This document shows, one piece after another, positions 19,901 through 29,589 of a DNA stretch of 50,232 nt. Under the pieces are notes generated by a model that was not told where the DNA came from, did no database searches, and was given only the letters and a program-made list of their open reading frames with translations. The translations under genes were made by a program, and so were the position numbers. Origin of the DNA: Falciphora oryzae (lineage: Eukaryota; Ascomycota; Sordariomycetes; Magnaporthales; Magnaporthaceae); NCBI GenBank assembly GCA_000733355.1, contig JNVV01000078.1:1-50232 (forward strand), in the 5' to 3' direction. Position 1 is the first letter of the stretch, and each line of letters begins with the position of its first letter.

Positions 19901-22128
19901 AATCCAAGGACGTGAAAAGGAAAATTCTACGCTCGCTGAAGGCAAGACCAAATATTTCACCAGAAATCGTGGCGGCATCGTTGAAAGATCCGGACTCGGA
20001 CGTCAGGTTCGCTGCAGTTAACGCTTTAGGGGGGTGGCTGGACCTGCCAGAAGCGATCCTCCAGGACGTGGCGGCATCCTTGAAAGATCCGGCGTGGCAC
20101 GTTAGGTCTGCTGCAGCTAAGGCTTTAAAAGGGCGGTCGGACCTGCCAGAAGCGATTTTCCAGGACGTGGCGGCATCGTTGAAAGATCCGGATTCGGACG
20201 TTAGGTCCGCTGCAGTTGACGCCTTAAAGGGGCGGCCGGACCTGCCAGAAGCGATCCTCCAGGACGTAGCGGCATTGTTGAAAGATCCGGGTTCGCGCGT
20301 TAGGTCCGCTGCAGCTGACGTCTTAGAGGGGCGGTCGGACCTGCCAGAAGCGATCCTTCAGGACGTGGCGGCATTATTAAAAGATCCGGATTTGCGCGCT
20401 AGGTTCGCTGCAGCTGAGGACTTAAAGGGGCGGTTGGACCTGCCAGAAAAGATCTTTCAGGACGTGGAGGCATCGGTGTGGCACGTTAGGTCCGCTGCAG
20501 CTAAGGCTTTAAAAGGGCGGTCGGACCTGCCAGAAGCGATTTTCCAGGACGTGGCGGCATTATTGAAAGATCCGGATTCGAGCGTTAGGTCCGCTGCAGC
20601 TGACGCCTTAGGGGGGCGGCCGGACCTGCCAGAAGCGATCCTCCAGGACGTGGCGGCATTGTTGAAAGATCCGGATTCGAGCGTTAGGTCCGCTGCAGCT
20701 AAAGCTTTGAAGCGGCAGTTGGACCTGCCAGAAGCGATTTTTCAGGACCTGGCGGCATTGTTGAAAGATCCGGATTCGGGCGTCGGGTCCGCTGCAGCTG
20801 ATGCTTTAAAGCAGCAGTCGGATTTGCCAGAAACGATCCTCCAAGATGTGGCGGTATCGTTAAAACATCGAAACTCGCGCGTTAGGTCCGCTACGGTTCA
20901 GGCTTTGAAGGGGCGACCGGACCTGCCAGAAGCGATCCTCCAGGACGTGACGGTATTGTTGAAAGATCCGAATTCGGAAGTTAGGTCCGCTGCGGCTGGG
21001 GCTTTAGGGGGGCGGCCGGACCTGCCAGAAGCGATCCTCCAAGATGTGGCGGTATTGCTAAAAGATCCGGATTCGAAAGCTAGGTCCGCTGCGGCTGAGG
21101 CTTTAAGGGGGCGGCCGGACCTGCCAAAAACGATCCTCCAAGATGTGGCGGTATTATTAAAAGATCCGGATTCGAAAGTTAGGTCCGCTGCGGCTGAGGC
21201 TTTAAGGGGGCGGCCGGACCTGCCAGAAGCGATCCTCCAGGACGTGGCGGTATCGTTAAAGGATCAGGACTGGCGTGTTAGGTCCGCTGCGGCCGGGGTT
21301 TTATGGGAGCGGCCGGACCTGCCAGAAGCGATTTTCCAGGACGTGGCGGCATCGTTGAAAGATCCGGATTCGCGCGTTAGGTATACTGCGGCTGCGGTTT
21401 TAAAAGGGCGGCCGGACCTGCCAAAAGCGATCTTCCAAAACGTGGCGGCATCGTTAAAAGATCCAGGTTGGTACGTCAGGTATGCTGCGGCTGGGGCTTT
21501 AAAAAAGCGGCCAGATTTGCCAAAAGCGATCCTCCAGGACGTGGTGGTATCGTTAAAAGATCCGGTGTGGCACGTTAAATCCGCTGCAGCTAACGCCTTA
21601 AAGCGGCAGTCGGACCTGCCAGAAACGATCCTTCAGGACGTAGCGGCATCGTTAAAAGATCCGGACGTGGGCGTCAGGTTCGTTGCAGCTAACGTTTTAA
21701 AGGGGCGGTCGGATTTGCCAGAAACGATCCTTCAAGACGTGGCGGTATCGTTGAAAGATCGGAACTCGCGCGTCAGGTCCGCTGCGGTTCAAGCTTTGGG
21801 GGGGCGGCCGGACCTGCCAGAAGCGATTTTCCAAGACGTGGCGGCATTATTGAAAGATCCGGACTCGGACGTTAGGTCCGCTGCAGCTGACGCCTTGCGG
21901 AGGCAGCCGGACTATTCTTTTCTTCGCACAATGGACAGCCAATCTTTCAATAACTTCTACGGCGTTTTGTTAGGGAGAAGCTTTTCGAATTACTTAACAT
22001 GGTATGTTGAGGGTAATAACTACACCATTAATATGCCGGAGGGAAGGAGGGATGTTCCTTTTGATCAGTTAGAGATCAAAGTCCAAGAAGCGCAAGCATT
22101 TTTAATGGTTCCCCTTAAGGATTTATAG
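16961..22128 (+). CDS. SesB-like hydrolase / NACHT / HEAT-repeat receptor (NLR)
   Basis: Exon 1 is 16961-17929 and exon 2 is 18007-22128, with intron 17930-18006 (gtaagc, gctaac, gtcag) keeping the frame. The product is about 1,696 residues. A shorter intron ending at 17967 also keeps frame but leaves an unconserved insert. Order: a basic low-complexity N-tail; an alpha/beta-hydrolase (SesB-like) domain at about 95-320, with DIIAIHGLD and an elbow reading IASCLGGI (Cys at the usual Ser position); a linker with LSLDRPHVLMNKFSG; NACHT with Walker A GRAGAGKT near residue 487 and Walker B LFILDGLDE near 570, then a winged-helix block (YHFLHLTFQEYFAARYF); and 20 HEAT repeats at about 970-1625 with a short C-tail. 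Known: fungal NLRs of this plan are intracellular receptors that trigger incompatibility or defence. No stop or frameshift was seen over 5 kb, in contrast to most neighbours. Confidence 0.9.
19945..21912 (+). repeat. 99-bp tandem repeat coding 20 HEAT units
   Basis: The starts of the second and third units (20044 and 20143) are 99 bp apart. Unit form: LPEAILQDVAASLKDP, four variable residues, then RSAAADALKGRPD. I count 20 units. The first is degenerate, and the sixth lacks four codons (12 bp), so the length is 20 x 99 - 12 = 1,968 bp, which matches the span. Units are near-identical except at the four residues after KDP (seen as DSDV, AWHV, GSRV, DSKA, GWYV, DVGV and others) and a few near the end. 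Confidence 0.95.
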
Positions 22129-22900
22129 TATTTTTCATGTCTTTATTCAATACGGGGTTTAGGGAGAGCGACTATTTTATACTTTTCTGTTTTGCCACCC
22201 AAATGCTTAGGATCTTATCGAAATTTCTACGAGCTACCCGCGTCGCCCATTCAATCAGTGGCTTGCTTTTCGAATGCAGCAGGATGGCGCGACCTCATGT
22301 TTTCAAACAAATGCCCTGAGGGCTTTAGTGCCAGGCGTGCATGCCTCGCTGGCAGCCCCGGTTCTCGGACGGCTTGAGAGGCCCAGTTGATAGAAGGGAT
22401 CGTCCATGCTCATCATCCCTGGCGGAAACGGGTGACATTATCAATGTATAGCTCTAACGATATATCATATTCAGGGACGGCTACCTGGAGCTTGAGGAGT
22501 TTGTGGAGTTCGATAGCGATTATCTCCTTTGCCTCTGGGACTCGGTGCCCACTGATGATCCAGCGGAAGTCACTGCGTACCCCCCCGCCGCTGGTCGCGA
22601 CCGGCTTCGTCATTGTAAGCCAGAAAGTTTGGGGCACCTTGGCAGCGAGTTGCCAGTTTTATTCTTTCGGTGACGAATTAAGCGCAGGTATGTATGCTAA
22701 CAGTCGGTGCCTCCCAGCTGCAGCTGTCACACCCTAGAAATGTATGGAGATTTGGGTGCCGCTTTGAGTTAATGTACTTCCTTGTTCCAGGTACCTTTTT
22801 CTTTGCTTCTGTTCAATAACAGGTCCTCCGGCGTATTGGGGCGAAGCGGTATGGCTCCAAGATACAACAACAGCATAAACGATATCTACGACCCCCAAGG
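22129..22900. other. Downstream region of the NLR, nothing recognised
   Basis: An open frame at 22387-22737 has no recognisable features. It may hold the 3' end of the NLR transcript and the broken start of the next relic. Confidence 0.35.
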
Positions 22901-22944
22901 AGTCCCTGTCAAGGGTGCTGCTGGCAGTGATCAACCCACAAAGC

Positions 22945-23160
22945 AGCCCCCAACATTGTCTTCGTCCACGGCCTATTTGGTCACCAGTGGAATGACCTGG
23001 GCCGACGAGGCGGTGAAGGGCAACAAACCCTTCCGGCCGCGGAGCCTTCTGCCGGGAGCGGTGCTCGGTGTGCGAATATTTCGGGCGCCACACGCGCCGC
23101 ACTCGACAACCTAAACCAGGCCTTGGAACGAGCGCCTGTATCACTCCAGGTCACACGCAA
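22945..23160 (+). pseudogene. Possible alpha/beta-hydrolase (SesB-like) fragment
   Basis: One frame reads NIVFVHGLFGHQWNDLG near 22955-23005, the typical first strand and oxyanion turn of SesB-like lipase domains of fungal NLRs. The frame then stays open to about 23230 without further recognisable motifs, and stops lie immediately upstream. A short relic is the most I can support. Confidence 0.35.
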
Positions 23161-23680
23161 GGGACACGACGGCGGCATATGGTTGATGTATTCTGTGGCT
23201 GTACTCGCTACGTGGATAGAAATGGCGATGTGGAAGCAAGAGTCCTGCTTCACCTTGGCGCCCGGGCAGGCTGCTGGGCCCCGCGGGACCGTCTCGTCCG
23301 GGTTGACCGTGCGGTCCTCTGGGCCCCTCCGGGCCTACGGGTCTCGCGGTCCCTGTGGTCATTTTGGCCCCGCTTGGCCGGGAACCACTTATACGCCGTA
23401 AGGGCTGGGGAGCTTTTGACCGGGTTCGCCGGCGCGTCCCGTAGGTCCCCGGGTTGCCCTGCGGCCCATTTTCGCCCCGATTACCCTGCGACCCTGGTGG
23501 ACCTGGTGGCCCCATTATGCCCAACGCCGGGCATGCTCGGTTTGATATTAGATCTTGGGCCCCGGCGACAACAGTGGCCTCCGTAGTGGAGGCAGCACAG
23601 GTTCCTGCATTGGCGTCCCACGTTTTCGGGCCACCGGGAAGTGTTGTCTTTGAGCCGGGCACCGGAAAAGTGGGTCGCAA
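23141..23680 (-). pseudogene. Collagen-like (Gly-X-Y) protein relic
   Basis: A minus-strand frame of 179 residues contains two Gly-X-Y tracts: GPPGPPGSQGNRGENGPQGN near 23500-23440, and GPEGPRGPHGQPGRDGPAGP near 23335-23275. Between them the triplet pattern moves to another frame (GRAGEPGQK), so one-base shifts have broken a longer triple-helix region. No signal peptide is visible at the present start. Collagen-like repeats are uncommon in fungi but known in some surface proteins. The DNA is GC-rich, unlike its AT-rich right flank. The alternative is chance periodicity of GGN codons, but regular phasing over about 16 triplets in two blocks argues against that. Confidence 0.5.
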
Positions 23681-23751
23681 ACAAAATATGGGGCAACCTT
23701 CCGCTTAGTTATTTAATCGAAAAAAAACGCCGTTTAATATAGGATTTTGAA

Positions 23752-23779
23752 GTGTGGCACTCACTAATGAACCACGTTA
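23752..23779. repeat. Terminal-repeat relic of the pogo-like family
   Basis: GTGGCACTCACTAATGAACC, ending in ACGTTA, is a diverged reverse complement of the left end at 6980-7005. Confidence 0.55.
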
Positions 23780-23885
23780 ATTGTATAACTATAACTAACT
23801 GTTTAAAATTTAATAGCATTTAGTTAGCTGTAAATTGGGCGAGTTATTCAGTTGAAAAAAATCGATTTTAACGTGTGATTTCGAA

Positions 23886-23929
23886 TGTGGCATTCGCTTA
23901 TCTGTGGCACTCGCCTATCAACCACGTTA
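23886..23929. repeat. Right-end terminal repeat of the pogo-like family
   Basis: It contains TGTGGCATTCGCTTATCTGT and GGCACTCGCCTATCAACC and ends in ACGT followed by TA. It is the reverse complement of 6980-7021 with only a few differences. No transposase lies next to it, so this is a solo end or a deleted copy. Confidence 0.65.
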
Positions 23930-23975
23930 TCTCTTTTGGCCACCTTTTGCAGCCACCCTACCTGCCGTGATATAA
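23930..23975. repeat. Dispersed repeat, copy A
   Basis: TCTCTTTTGGCCACCTTTTG and the following bases match 34225-34270. Several differences are C in the other copy and T here, in line with transition-type decay. It starts directly at the TA of the adjoining terminal repeat. Confidence 0.55.
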
Positions 23976-24350
23976 CACTCCTACCAACACCCTCCCTTTT
24001 CGCTTCGTTCGGCGAAGCCACCAACTACTACGCTATCGCTGGACGGTAACAGGGCCTAAAAAGCCCGCATATAACCTTTCCCTTTTTCTTTTACACTTTT
24101 TATCCTTTCCTTTGTACCATTAGGACCAACAGTAGGCTCGTTAGTCCCCCGCACCTCCGGCCGGGCCCAGGGGGGTTCCCAAGGACCCCGCCCAAACCCG
24201 GCCTCACCCCTTTCCCGGCACACTCGCCGGCCGAACGCACCACCACCACCCGCAGCGCCTCACAACGCCCCGGCGTATATATATACGCCCTACCGCCGAT
24301 TACCCGCTCACCAACAAGGAGCGCCGGAATCCGGCCCGACCTCCGTGTGC

Positions 24351-25150
24351 CTACAGGTTTAATTTGTTAGCCGCTTTAATAGCAACATGTAGCCTAGTGT
24401 CAAGCTTAGGTAGCGCTAGCACGTCATATGCCCCTTGGGAGGCAGGGACTGGTAGATCCCGATATAATGACGATAAATATACTCTCTCTCTCTCTCCCTC
24501 TCCTAAGTAAAACGGGAAACTCCTTCACCTTATTTCTGTGCAATGCAGCATGCCCTCTCTAAGTGCTGTCCGTCGTATGCATCGGAAAAAAAAGTGTTCT
24601 ACTGTTTCCCTCGTTTGGCCACACGCGCACAAGTCGGATTCGGCTGCCCCGATTTTGTGTAGGAAGCCGGGAAGCCGCTCAGTTTTGCCATTCCTGTACG
24701 GAATTGCGTTAGGATCCGAGCCTTCCCTCGTTTAGGCCTGTCGTAGAAAGCGCGAGTATGCTTGCCTAGCAGAGCTGTATTAACAGTCTTCGAAAACTTG
24801 CCTATTTCTTTTGGGAAAGTTGTGTTTTGTCGCTGCTTAGCTATCGCTAGCCTAAATGGGTCGCCTATGCTTAGTGTGGTCGGGGGAAAGGTGTGTGTTC
24901 TCCCTCAGTTGCTCTCTGTGCTGCTGTTTTTGCTTTTGATTTCATTAAGAGGTCAACCTGTGCTGGTGCCCACACAAACTTGACCAGATTGCCGCTCTGC
25001 TCGAGCTGCTTGGTTACCTCGTAGGTTTGCTGTATGGCGCTCTGGCCAGATTGTCGCTGTGGATGCTCGATCGCCGCTAGCGCTGACCGGCAGCTGGCGA
25101 TAATAGTAATGTGCCTTTGGCCGGCCCCCGGTGGCGTGTTCTTTGGTGCG
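24351..25150 (-). pseudogene. Second non-LTR retrotransposon relic, RNase H and C-terminus
   Basis: From right to left: an RNase H-like region near 25130-24970 (HITIIASCRSALAAIEHPQR, ending VKFVWAP), then ALLGKHTRAFYDRP and the Cys/His finger typical of LINE C-termini (CACGQTRETVEHFFFRC) near 24680-24590. Finally a tail reads LDTRLHVAIKAANKLNL, with a stop at 24351. Frame changes and stops separate the blocks, and a CT microsatellite lies at about 24481-24500 in the tail. It differs from the LINE relic at 9.3-11.2 kb in the preserved parts. It is dead. Confidence 0.68.
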
Positions 25151-25789
25151 CTCCTGGCATACCCAGGCCCTGGTCTCCAGCGCGCTCTTCACATTTCCAT
25201 AATCATGTCTTTTCTGCCACTAAATCGTCCGACACAGTTAAGCGCAGCGACAGGCACCGATGGCTAAGCAAGCTGTTCCGAGCTCGGGATCCAACCACAA
25301 AGTCACACTCCGTCCTCCAGCGGTGGATGGGCGGCACGTCGGAGTTGCGGTTGAGGACGACCGCGGAAGTCTAGAAGAGCTGGGATATGAGACACGCCCT
25401 TAGGGACAGGGCCGCGGTGGCGTCGTCGAGCCGGTTGGCGATCTTAATCATCATCTCGAAAGAGCCCTTTTGCGTCTTACCCCTTTTAATCCCACCGAAA
25501 AAACAAGCGAACCCTCTCACGAACCCTCTCAGGAAGCGAACGAAGAAAGCCCCTGACAACCGAAGCCGCTTGGTCGCACCAGGACATTCCTGGATACCTC
25601 TGTACAACAGCAACATGACCGACCACAAGGAGAGCAACAATTTGCTTGACATGACGATGACCCACTGGTGGATCGAACTGATGGCGGCACGGGGCCGAAG
25701 GATCCACAGCCACAGATTTTAGACTGGCGCGTCGGGGGACTGCGCGTGGCGGTCGGCCGGCCCCGAGGTCGCCATTGTGCCCTGAGGAT
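25151..25789. other. Unassigned stretch between LINE and CorA-like relics
   Basis: Open frames are present on both strands. None shows a family motif that I trust. It may contain the 5' part of the LINE and the 3' end of the CorA-like gene. Confidence 0.3.
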
Positions 25790-26875
25790 CGGTTCCCGAT
25801 GGTGATAACGAACAGGATGATGCTGACGTCCACGAACCATTTTCTGCCCGCATCATCGGGCACGACTCCCCGCTCCCCTGGGATTGACAGCAGTGCCTGG
25901 CGGTATTTTTTTGGGGCGGCCACGAGGTTAGCAGGGGGTCCCTTACGCAGGCGGTCTCGATGGATGGCATGTATCCACGGTTATCAAGTCCAGAGGCAGG
26001 AACACGATTGTTAGGTAGGTCAGCTTCTGGATGGTGCGGTTCCGCCCGAGAGATGCTGCGCTGGCGCGGAGCTCGAGGAGGGATGTCATCTGGAGACGTT
26101 GTCAGCAATGTAATCGGCATAACAATGGCCGTAGCGCCGCCTCCAAGCCAGCCCGCTAATGGTACGTTCCCAGGCGGGTTCGGCTACTCACTGCGTCTTT
26201 GTACGAGCTACCCAGCTTGATCTCCCGCTCCAGCTTGGAGTTGACAGCCTCCAGCCGCAGCAGATGGTTGTTGAACTCGTGGAGGTACTTCTCGCATATG
26301 CCCTCGAAAGCCTCGCTCCTGACGTCCGAAGCCTAAACAAACTCTCCCTGCGTCAGCCAGGCGGGTTACCTACGTATGGGGAGCGCAAGTTCCCTTACGG
26401 AGGGACGGTCTAATTTTTGCAGTCCGTTGTCAGCGTCATTCGAGCCGTTCTGCGCGAATTACACCACGGTACCGGGGCAATTCTTGTGGCACTGACGTTG
26501 AGCTTCATCATCCCGCCAAAGAAAAACTCCGTCGCGTTGTTGTAGTCCTTGGCCATCTTCACGCACAGCCGCCGCAGGACCAGGAGAAAGACCAGGCACC
26601 TCGCGGTATGCTGCTGGTGGACGAATTCTTCCCACACGGTGTGAGCCTCTCTGGTCAACTCCGCAAAATCACGGCGCCTGAAGGGGTCCGGGAGGATGGC
26701 CCATTTGCTGAAGAAGCCCTGCATGGTGGTGACGACGAAGGACAACACTATCAACTGGTGCCGCGCTTCCACCAGATTTCTGTAGCCGTCGGCGCGCTGC
26801 AGCGCCTTGGTCAGGTTTCTGGGGACCAAGATCGGCCGGTCGTATTCGGTCTCGCCCGAGGGCAACTTTACCTCG
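25790..26875 (-). pseudogene. CorA-like membrane transporter, degraded
   Basis: The N-terminal side at 26875-26490 reads VKLPSGETEYDRP, then EARHQLIVLSFVVTT, SKWAILPDPFRRRDFAELTR and FFFGGMMKLN. After a degraded stretch comes a helical arm (FEGICEKYLHEFNNHLLRLE). An intron at 26191-26090 (gtgagt..ctccag) joins it to MTSLLELRASAASLG and the first membrane helix, IQKLTYLTIVFLPLDLITV. The second helix is KWFVDVSIILFVITIG near 25840-25805, in a different frame. This is the two-helix plan of fungal CorA-like (Mg2+ transporter superfamily) proteins, without a visible GMN motif. Stops and frame changes follow the first helix. The start is lost at about 26880, where an unrelated plus-strand relic begins. 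Confidence 0.65.
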
Positions 26876-26899
26876 GCCCTCGGATATCTGGTTCTCTGG

Positions 26900-27485
26900 C
26901 AAGGGATGGTCGACGAGCGCCATCCCGGATCCCTCGTCCTCGACGATGACCTCGCCGCATTGGCCTGTGAGCGGGCCGACGCCCTTTGCGAGCTCGACCG
27001 GCCCATCGAAGCCGAGGAAGCTTTGCGCCAAAACCTGGGACAATATTCTGCTCACCAATGCTCCGCTACCGACCGCAAGCTTCTATCCGCCTGCCTGGCC
27101 GAGACGCTGTTTGCCCAGGGAAGGCTGGACGAAGCCGAAGCCGCCTGCGCCGGAGTCCCCGCAGTCCCCGCACTCAGGGAATCAGTCCGTTTCCGCGCGT
27201 GCATCACCATGGCCAAGATCCGCCATTCGCGGCCGGACTGGGAGGGGCGCTCTGACGTGGTGGACGCAGGCCCTGCAGGCCATCAACAAGTCCCCTCCCA
27301 CGAGCGGCCAGTCAACGCAGATCATATGCCTGTCCATCGCCGATGTCCTACAGCGACTTGGTACCGTGGGACGGGTCATGTTGGACCAGACCCTAGTCTC
27401 CATGCGCGAGCTCGACGGGCTGCTTGAGCGTGCAGAAAGGCAAGTGTTTGATCTCAGGCCTGCGCAGCTGGCAGGAGCGTCTTAG
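26900..27485 (+). pseudogene. Helical-repeat (TPR-like) C-terminal fragment of a STAND-type protein
   Basis: From about 26909 the frame encodes TPR-like helices: LACERADALCELDRPIEAEE and LAETLFAQGRLDEAEAAC, then MAKIRHSRPDWEG. Near 27245 a run of four G shifts the frame to ALTWWTQALQAINK, then SGQSTQIICLSIADVLQRLG, ending at 27485. Similar tails occur at the C-terminus of fungal STAND/NLR proteins. No nucleotide-binding part is present: immediately upstream is the start of the CorA-like relic on the other strand. Confidence 0.5.
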
Positions 27486-27935
27486 CGATGACGGATGATA
27501 ATGAGGAAAGTTGGTGGATCGTCTGTTTGGGGATACGTCGTTTCAGTGGCAATGACTGGTGCGGTTAAGAGTTTTCAGGCTCGCGATTTTTATTTTCCGC
27601 GTCTGCCATGCATGACAGCGGCTCTCCTCTTTCCTTTCTTTATCCTTTGCCGTCTTTCCCTCCTACATACTCCTCGGCCTTGCCGCCCAACTGGCTACTT
27701 GTTTCGCTTTTCGTGTTAGAAATATGTCAACCCAGAACATCAATGTCCGTAACGCCAGCTCGCGGTCTGTTTGCCTCGCAAAACAAAACAGATAGATGTA
27801 CATAAATCCCATGATTCCACCGGAGTGCCAGCCTTGACGCCGACCAGTTTGATGCCCGCCTATAAAATGCGAGGTAAAGGAGAACTCTCCAGGGTATATC
27901 CCGTCACCCCGATTGATGCGACACCCCAGGCTTAA
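27486..27935. other. Intergenic stretch, nothing recognised
   Basis: It contains a pyrimidine-rich segment near 27620-27720. No gene or RNA was recognised. Confidence 0.35.
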
Positions 27936-28709
27936 TCACTTGAGCCGAATCCCAACCTCGAGCGAGCTGGCATTCCGTGCTGGCTGCTTCACTGTCGTTC
28001 TTCGCCCGCGACTACCGTCAACCGCGCCAGAGCCCGTCCCGGATATGCCGGCGTCGGCTCCGTCTTGAAAATTGCCGCAGTCACTGATATCGACACCACC
28101 TTCGTCCTGGTCGCCGTCGTCGTCACCACCTTCATCCTTCTCTTCCTTGTACTCGCGGGTATCGACGCCGCTCACGGTGTTGGTGTACAGCCGCACGACG
28201 CAGTCGGCCCGGCGCTAGAACACGGCCGCCGCCTTAAGCGCTTTCTCGATGTTGCCCACCCGTGCCGACCACGAGCACGTCGAACAGCTCGTCCTGCGCC
28301 TCGACGTACCCATCCTCGTCGTTGCCGCCAGCTCCTCCTCTGCCCTTCGTGGCACCGACGTGACCGCCACCACACTTGTACCTCTTGGCAGCAGATCCGG
28401 TCACGCCCTGTAGGCTCTGGGACAGGACTCCGCGCGGGCTCTTGTCGAGCAGCTTCTGGACGCGCTTGAGCACCGAGACGAGCGGCGTGCCGCGGCGGAC
28501 GTCGATGCGCCGCCGGGGCGCGAGGTGCTGGTCATCGCGCGCCACCTTGGCAGATGCCCGGTGGCGGGGCTTGTTGAGGCGCGGCTGGCCATTTTGGCGC
28601 CCTGTGGCAGGCGGGGCTTCTTGACGGCCAGCCGCGACAGCAGCTCCGCCAGTATCAGAGGCTCCGGGGCCTTGCCTGGTGCTGGTGATGGTGCTGCCGG
28701 ATCCGGCAT
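27936..28709 (-). pseudogene. POP7: RNase P/MRP subunit POP7 (Rpp20, Alba-like) duplicate, broken
   Basis: Three frames together give a POP7-like protein. The N-terminal part from 28709 contains KKPRLPQGAK, the usual LPKGAK-type start. After a shift near 28545 comes GTPLVSVLKRVQKLLDKS, corresponding to the VKRVxKLL Alba helix, then DVLVVGTG. After a second shift near 28255 (four extra bases in the GGTGGG region) come NIEKALKAAAVF, DCVVRLYTNTVSGVD and the conserved end SSLEVGIRLK at 27936. A TAG near 28214 replaces what is Gln or similar (CAG to TAG would explain it). POP7 binds the P3 RNA element of RNase P and MRP with POP6 and is essential in yeast, so this copy is presumably a dead duplicate of a functional gene elsewhere. 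Confidence 0.65.
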
Positions 28710-29589
28710 TTTTTGGTTTCTTTTTCTGTTAATTATCTTGTATTTTTAATGTGCCTTTGGTTCAGTTGGCGCCTTGTGAGTTCAAGGTAACAAAAAAAGA
28801 GTAACTAGAAGGCTCCATGGCGGTGTGCTATAGCCCAGGGTTTATATGCGACTCTCACAACACAACGCGAAAAGCAACATAGCAGGATTAAAAGCAAAAG
28901 ATGTCCTCGAAAATCCGTCGCAAAGCTGGATCCTTTCGCAGCGCGTGAAACATGTCATGGACATGTTCGGAACCTCACCGTCGCGCACTGGGAGCAAATT
29001 GGCGGCCGTCGTTGTCAAACGTACCTTTAAGCTTGTGTGCCTGGAGCAAGCCCACGTCCGGACCAAAAATCCGCTGCCGAGCCATTCGCGTAGCCGGGCG
29101 CGATGGATGGAGACCTTTGATATGGGTGGTGTGTGGGGAACAATGGGAGCGCCATCTGCTCTGCTCTCCTGAAATAAACAAGGTAGACAGGCCACGAATG
29201 AGACTAGCCCAAGCGCCCCCCGAGATCCCATCCTTCATCAGCACCAGGGCATATGCCAGTCCTAACCTTTCCAAGTGAAAATGAGGCTATTTATCCTAGC
29301 TAGCGTCGAAGAATGCTTCTCTTTTAGCCTTCGAGTTGCAGTTTTCGCTCTTTCAGCTTCCGTTATAAATTACCAGAAGGCTATCCAGGGGAACTGTAAA
29401 TGTCTGTTCAGGGACCATTATGGCGTCCAGCTGTGGGCAAAAGCTCGGTACCATGTAAGGCCCCGGGTTTGTATCAAGCAAGCCAAAGGCCGTTTCGACA
29501 TAACTCAATCAAGCCTGGGCAAGCCCGGAAATGTAATTGCACCTGTGAAACAGACTATATCGAAAGGAGGAAAATTGATGGTCATCCTC
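28710..29589. other. Intergenic stretch, nothing recognised
   Basis: About 880 bp between two minus-strand relics. The short frames at 28842-29278 lie on both strands and look non-coding. Confidence 0.35.

Noticed and set aside
19945..21912. CRISPR-like regular repeat array
   Set aside because: The 99-bp units are contiguous, lie in one open frame and encode HEAT repeats; there are no spacers.
22900..23250. The PP-motif lipase (SBP) partner of the HELLP/PNT1 cluster
   Set aside because: Only one hydrolase-like block (FVHGLFGH) is visible; there is no PP motif and no intact domain, so the third cluster member cannot be claimed.
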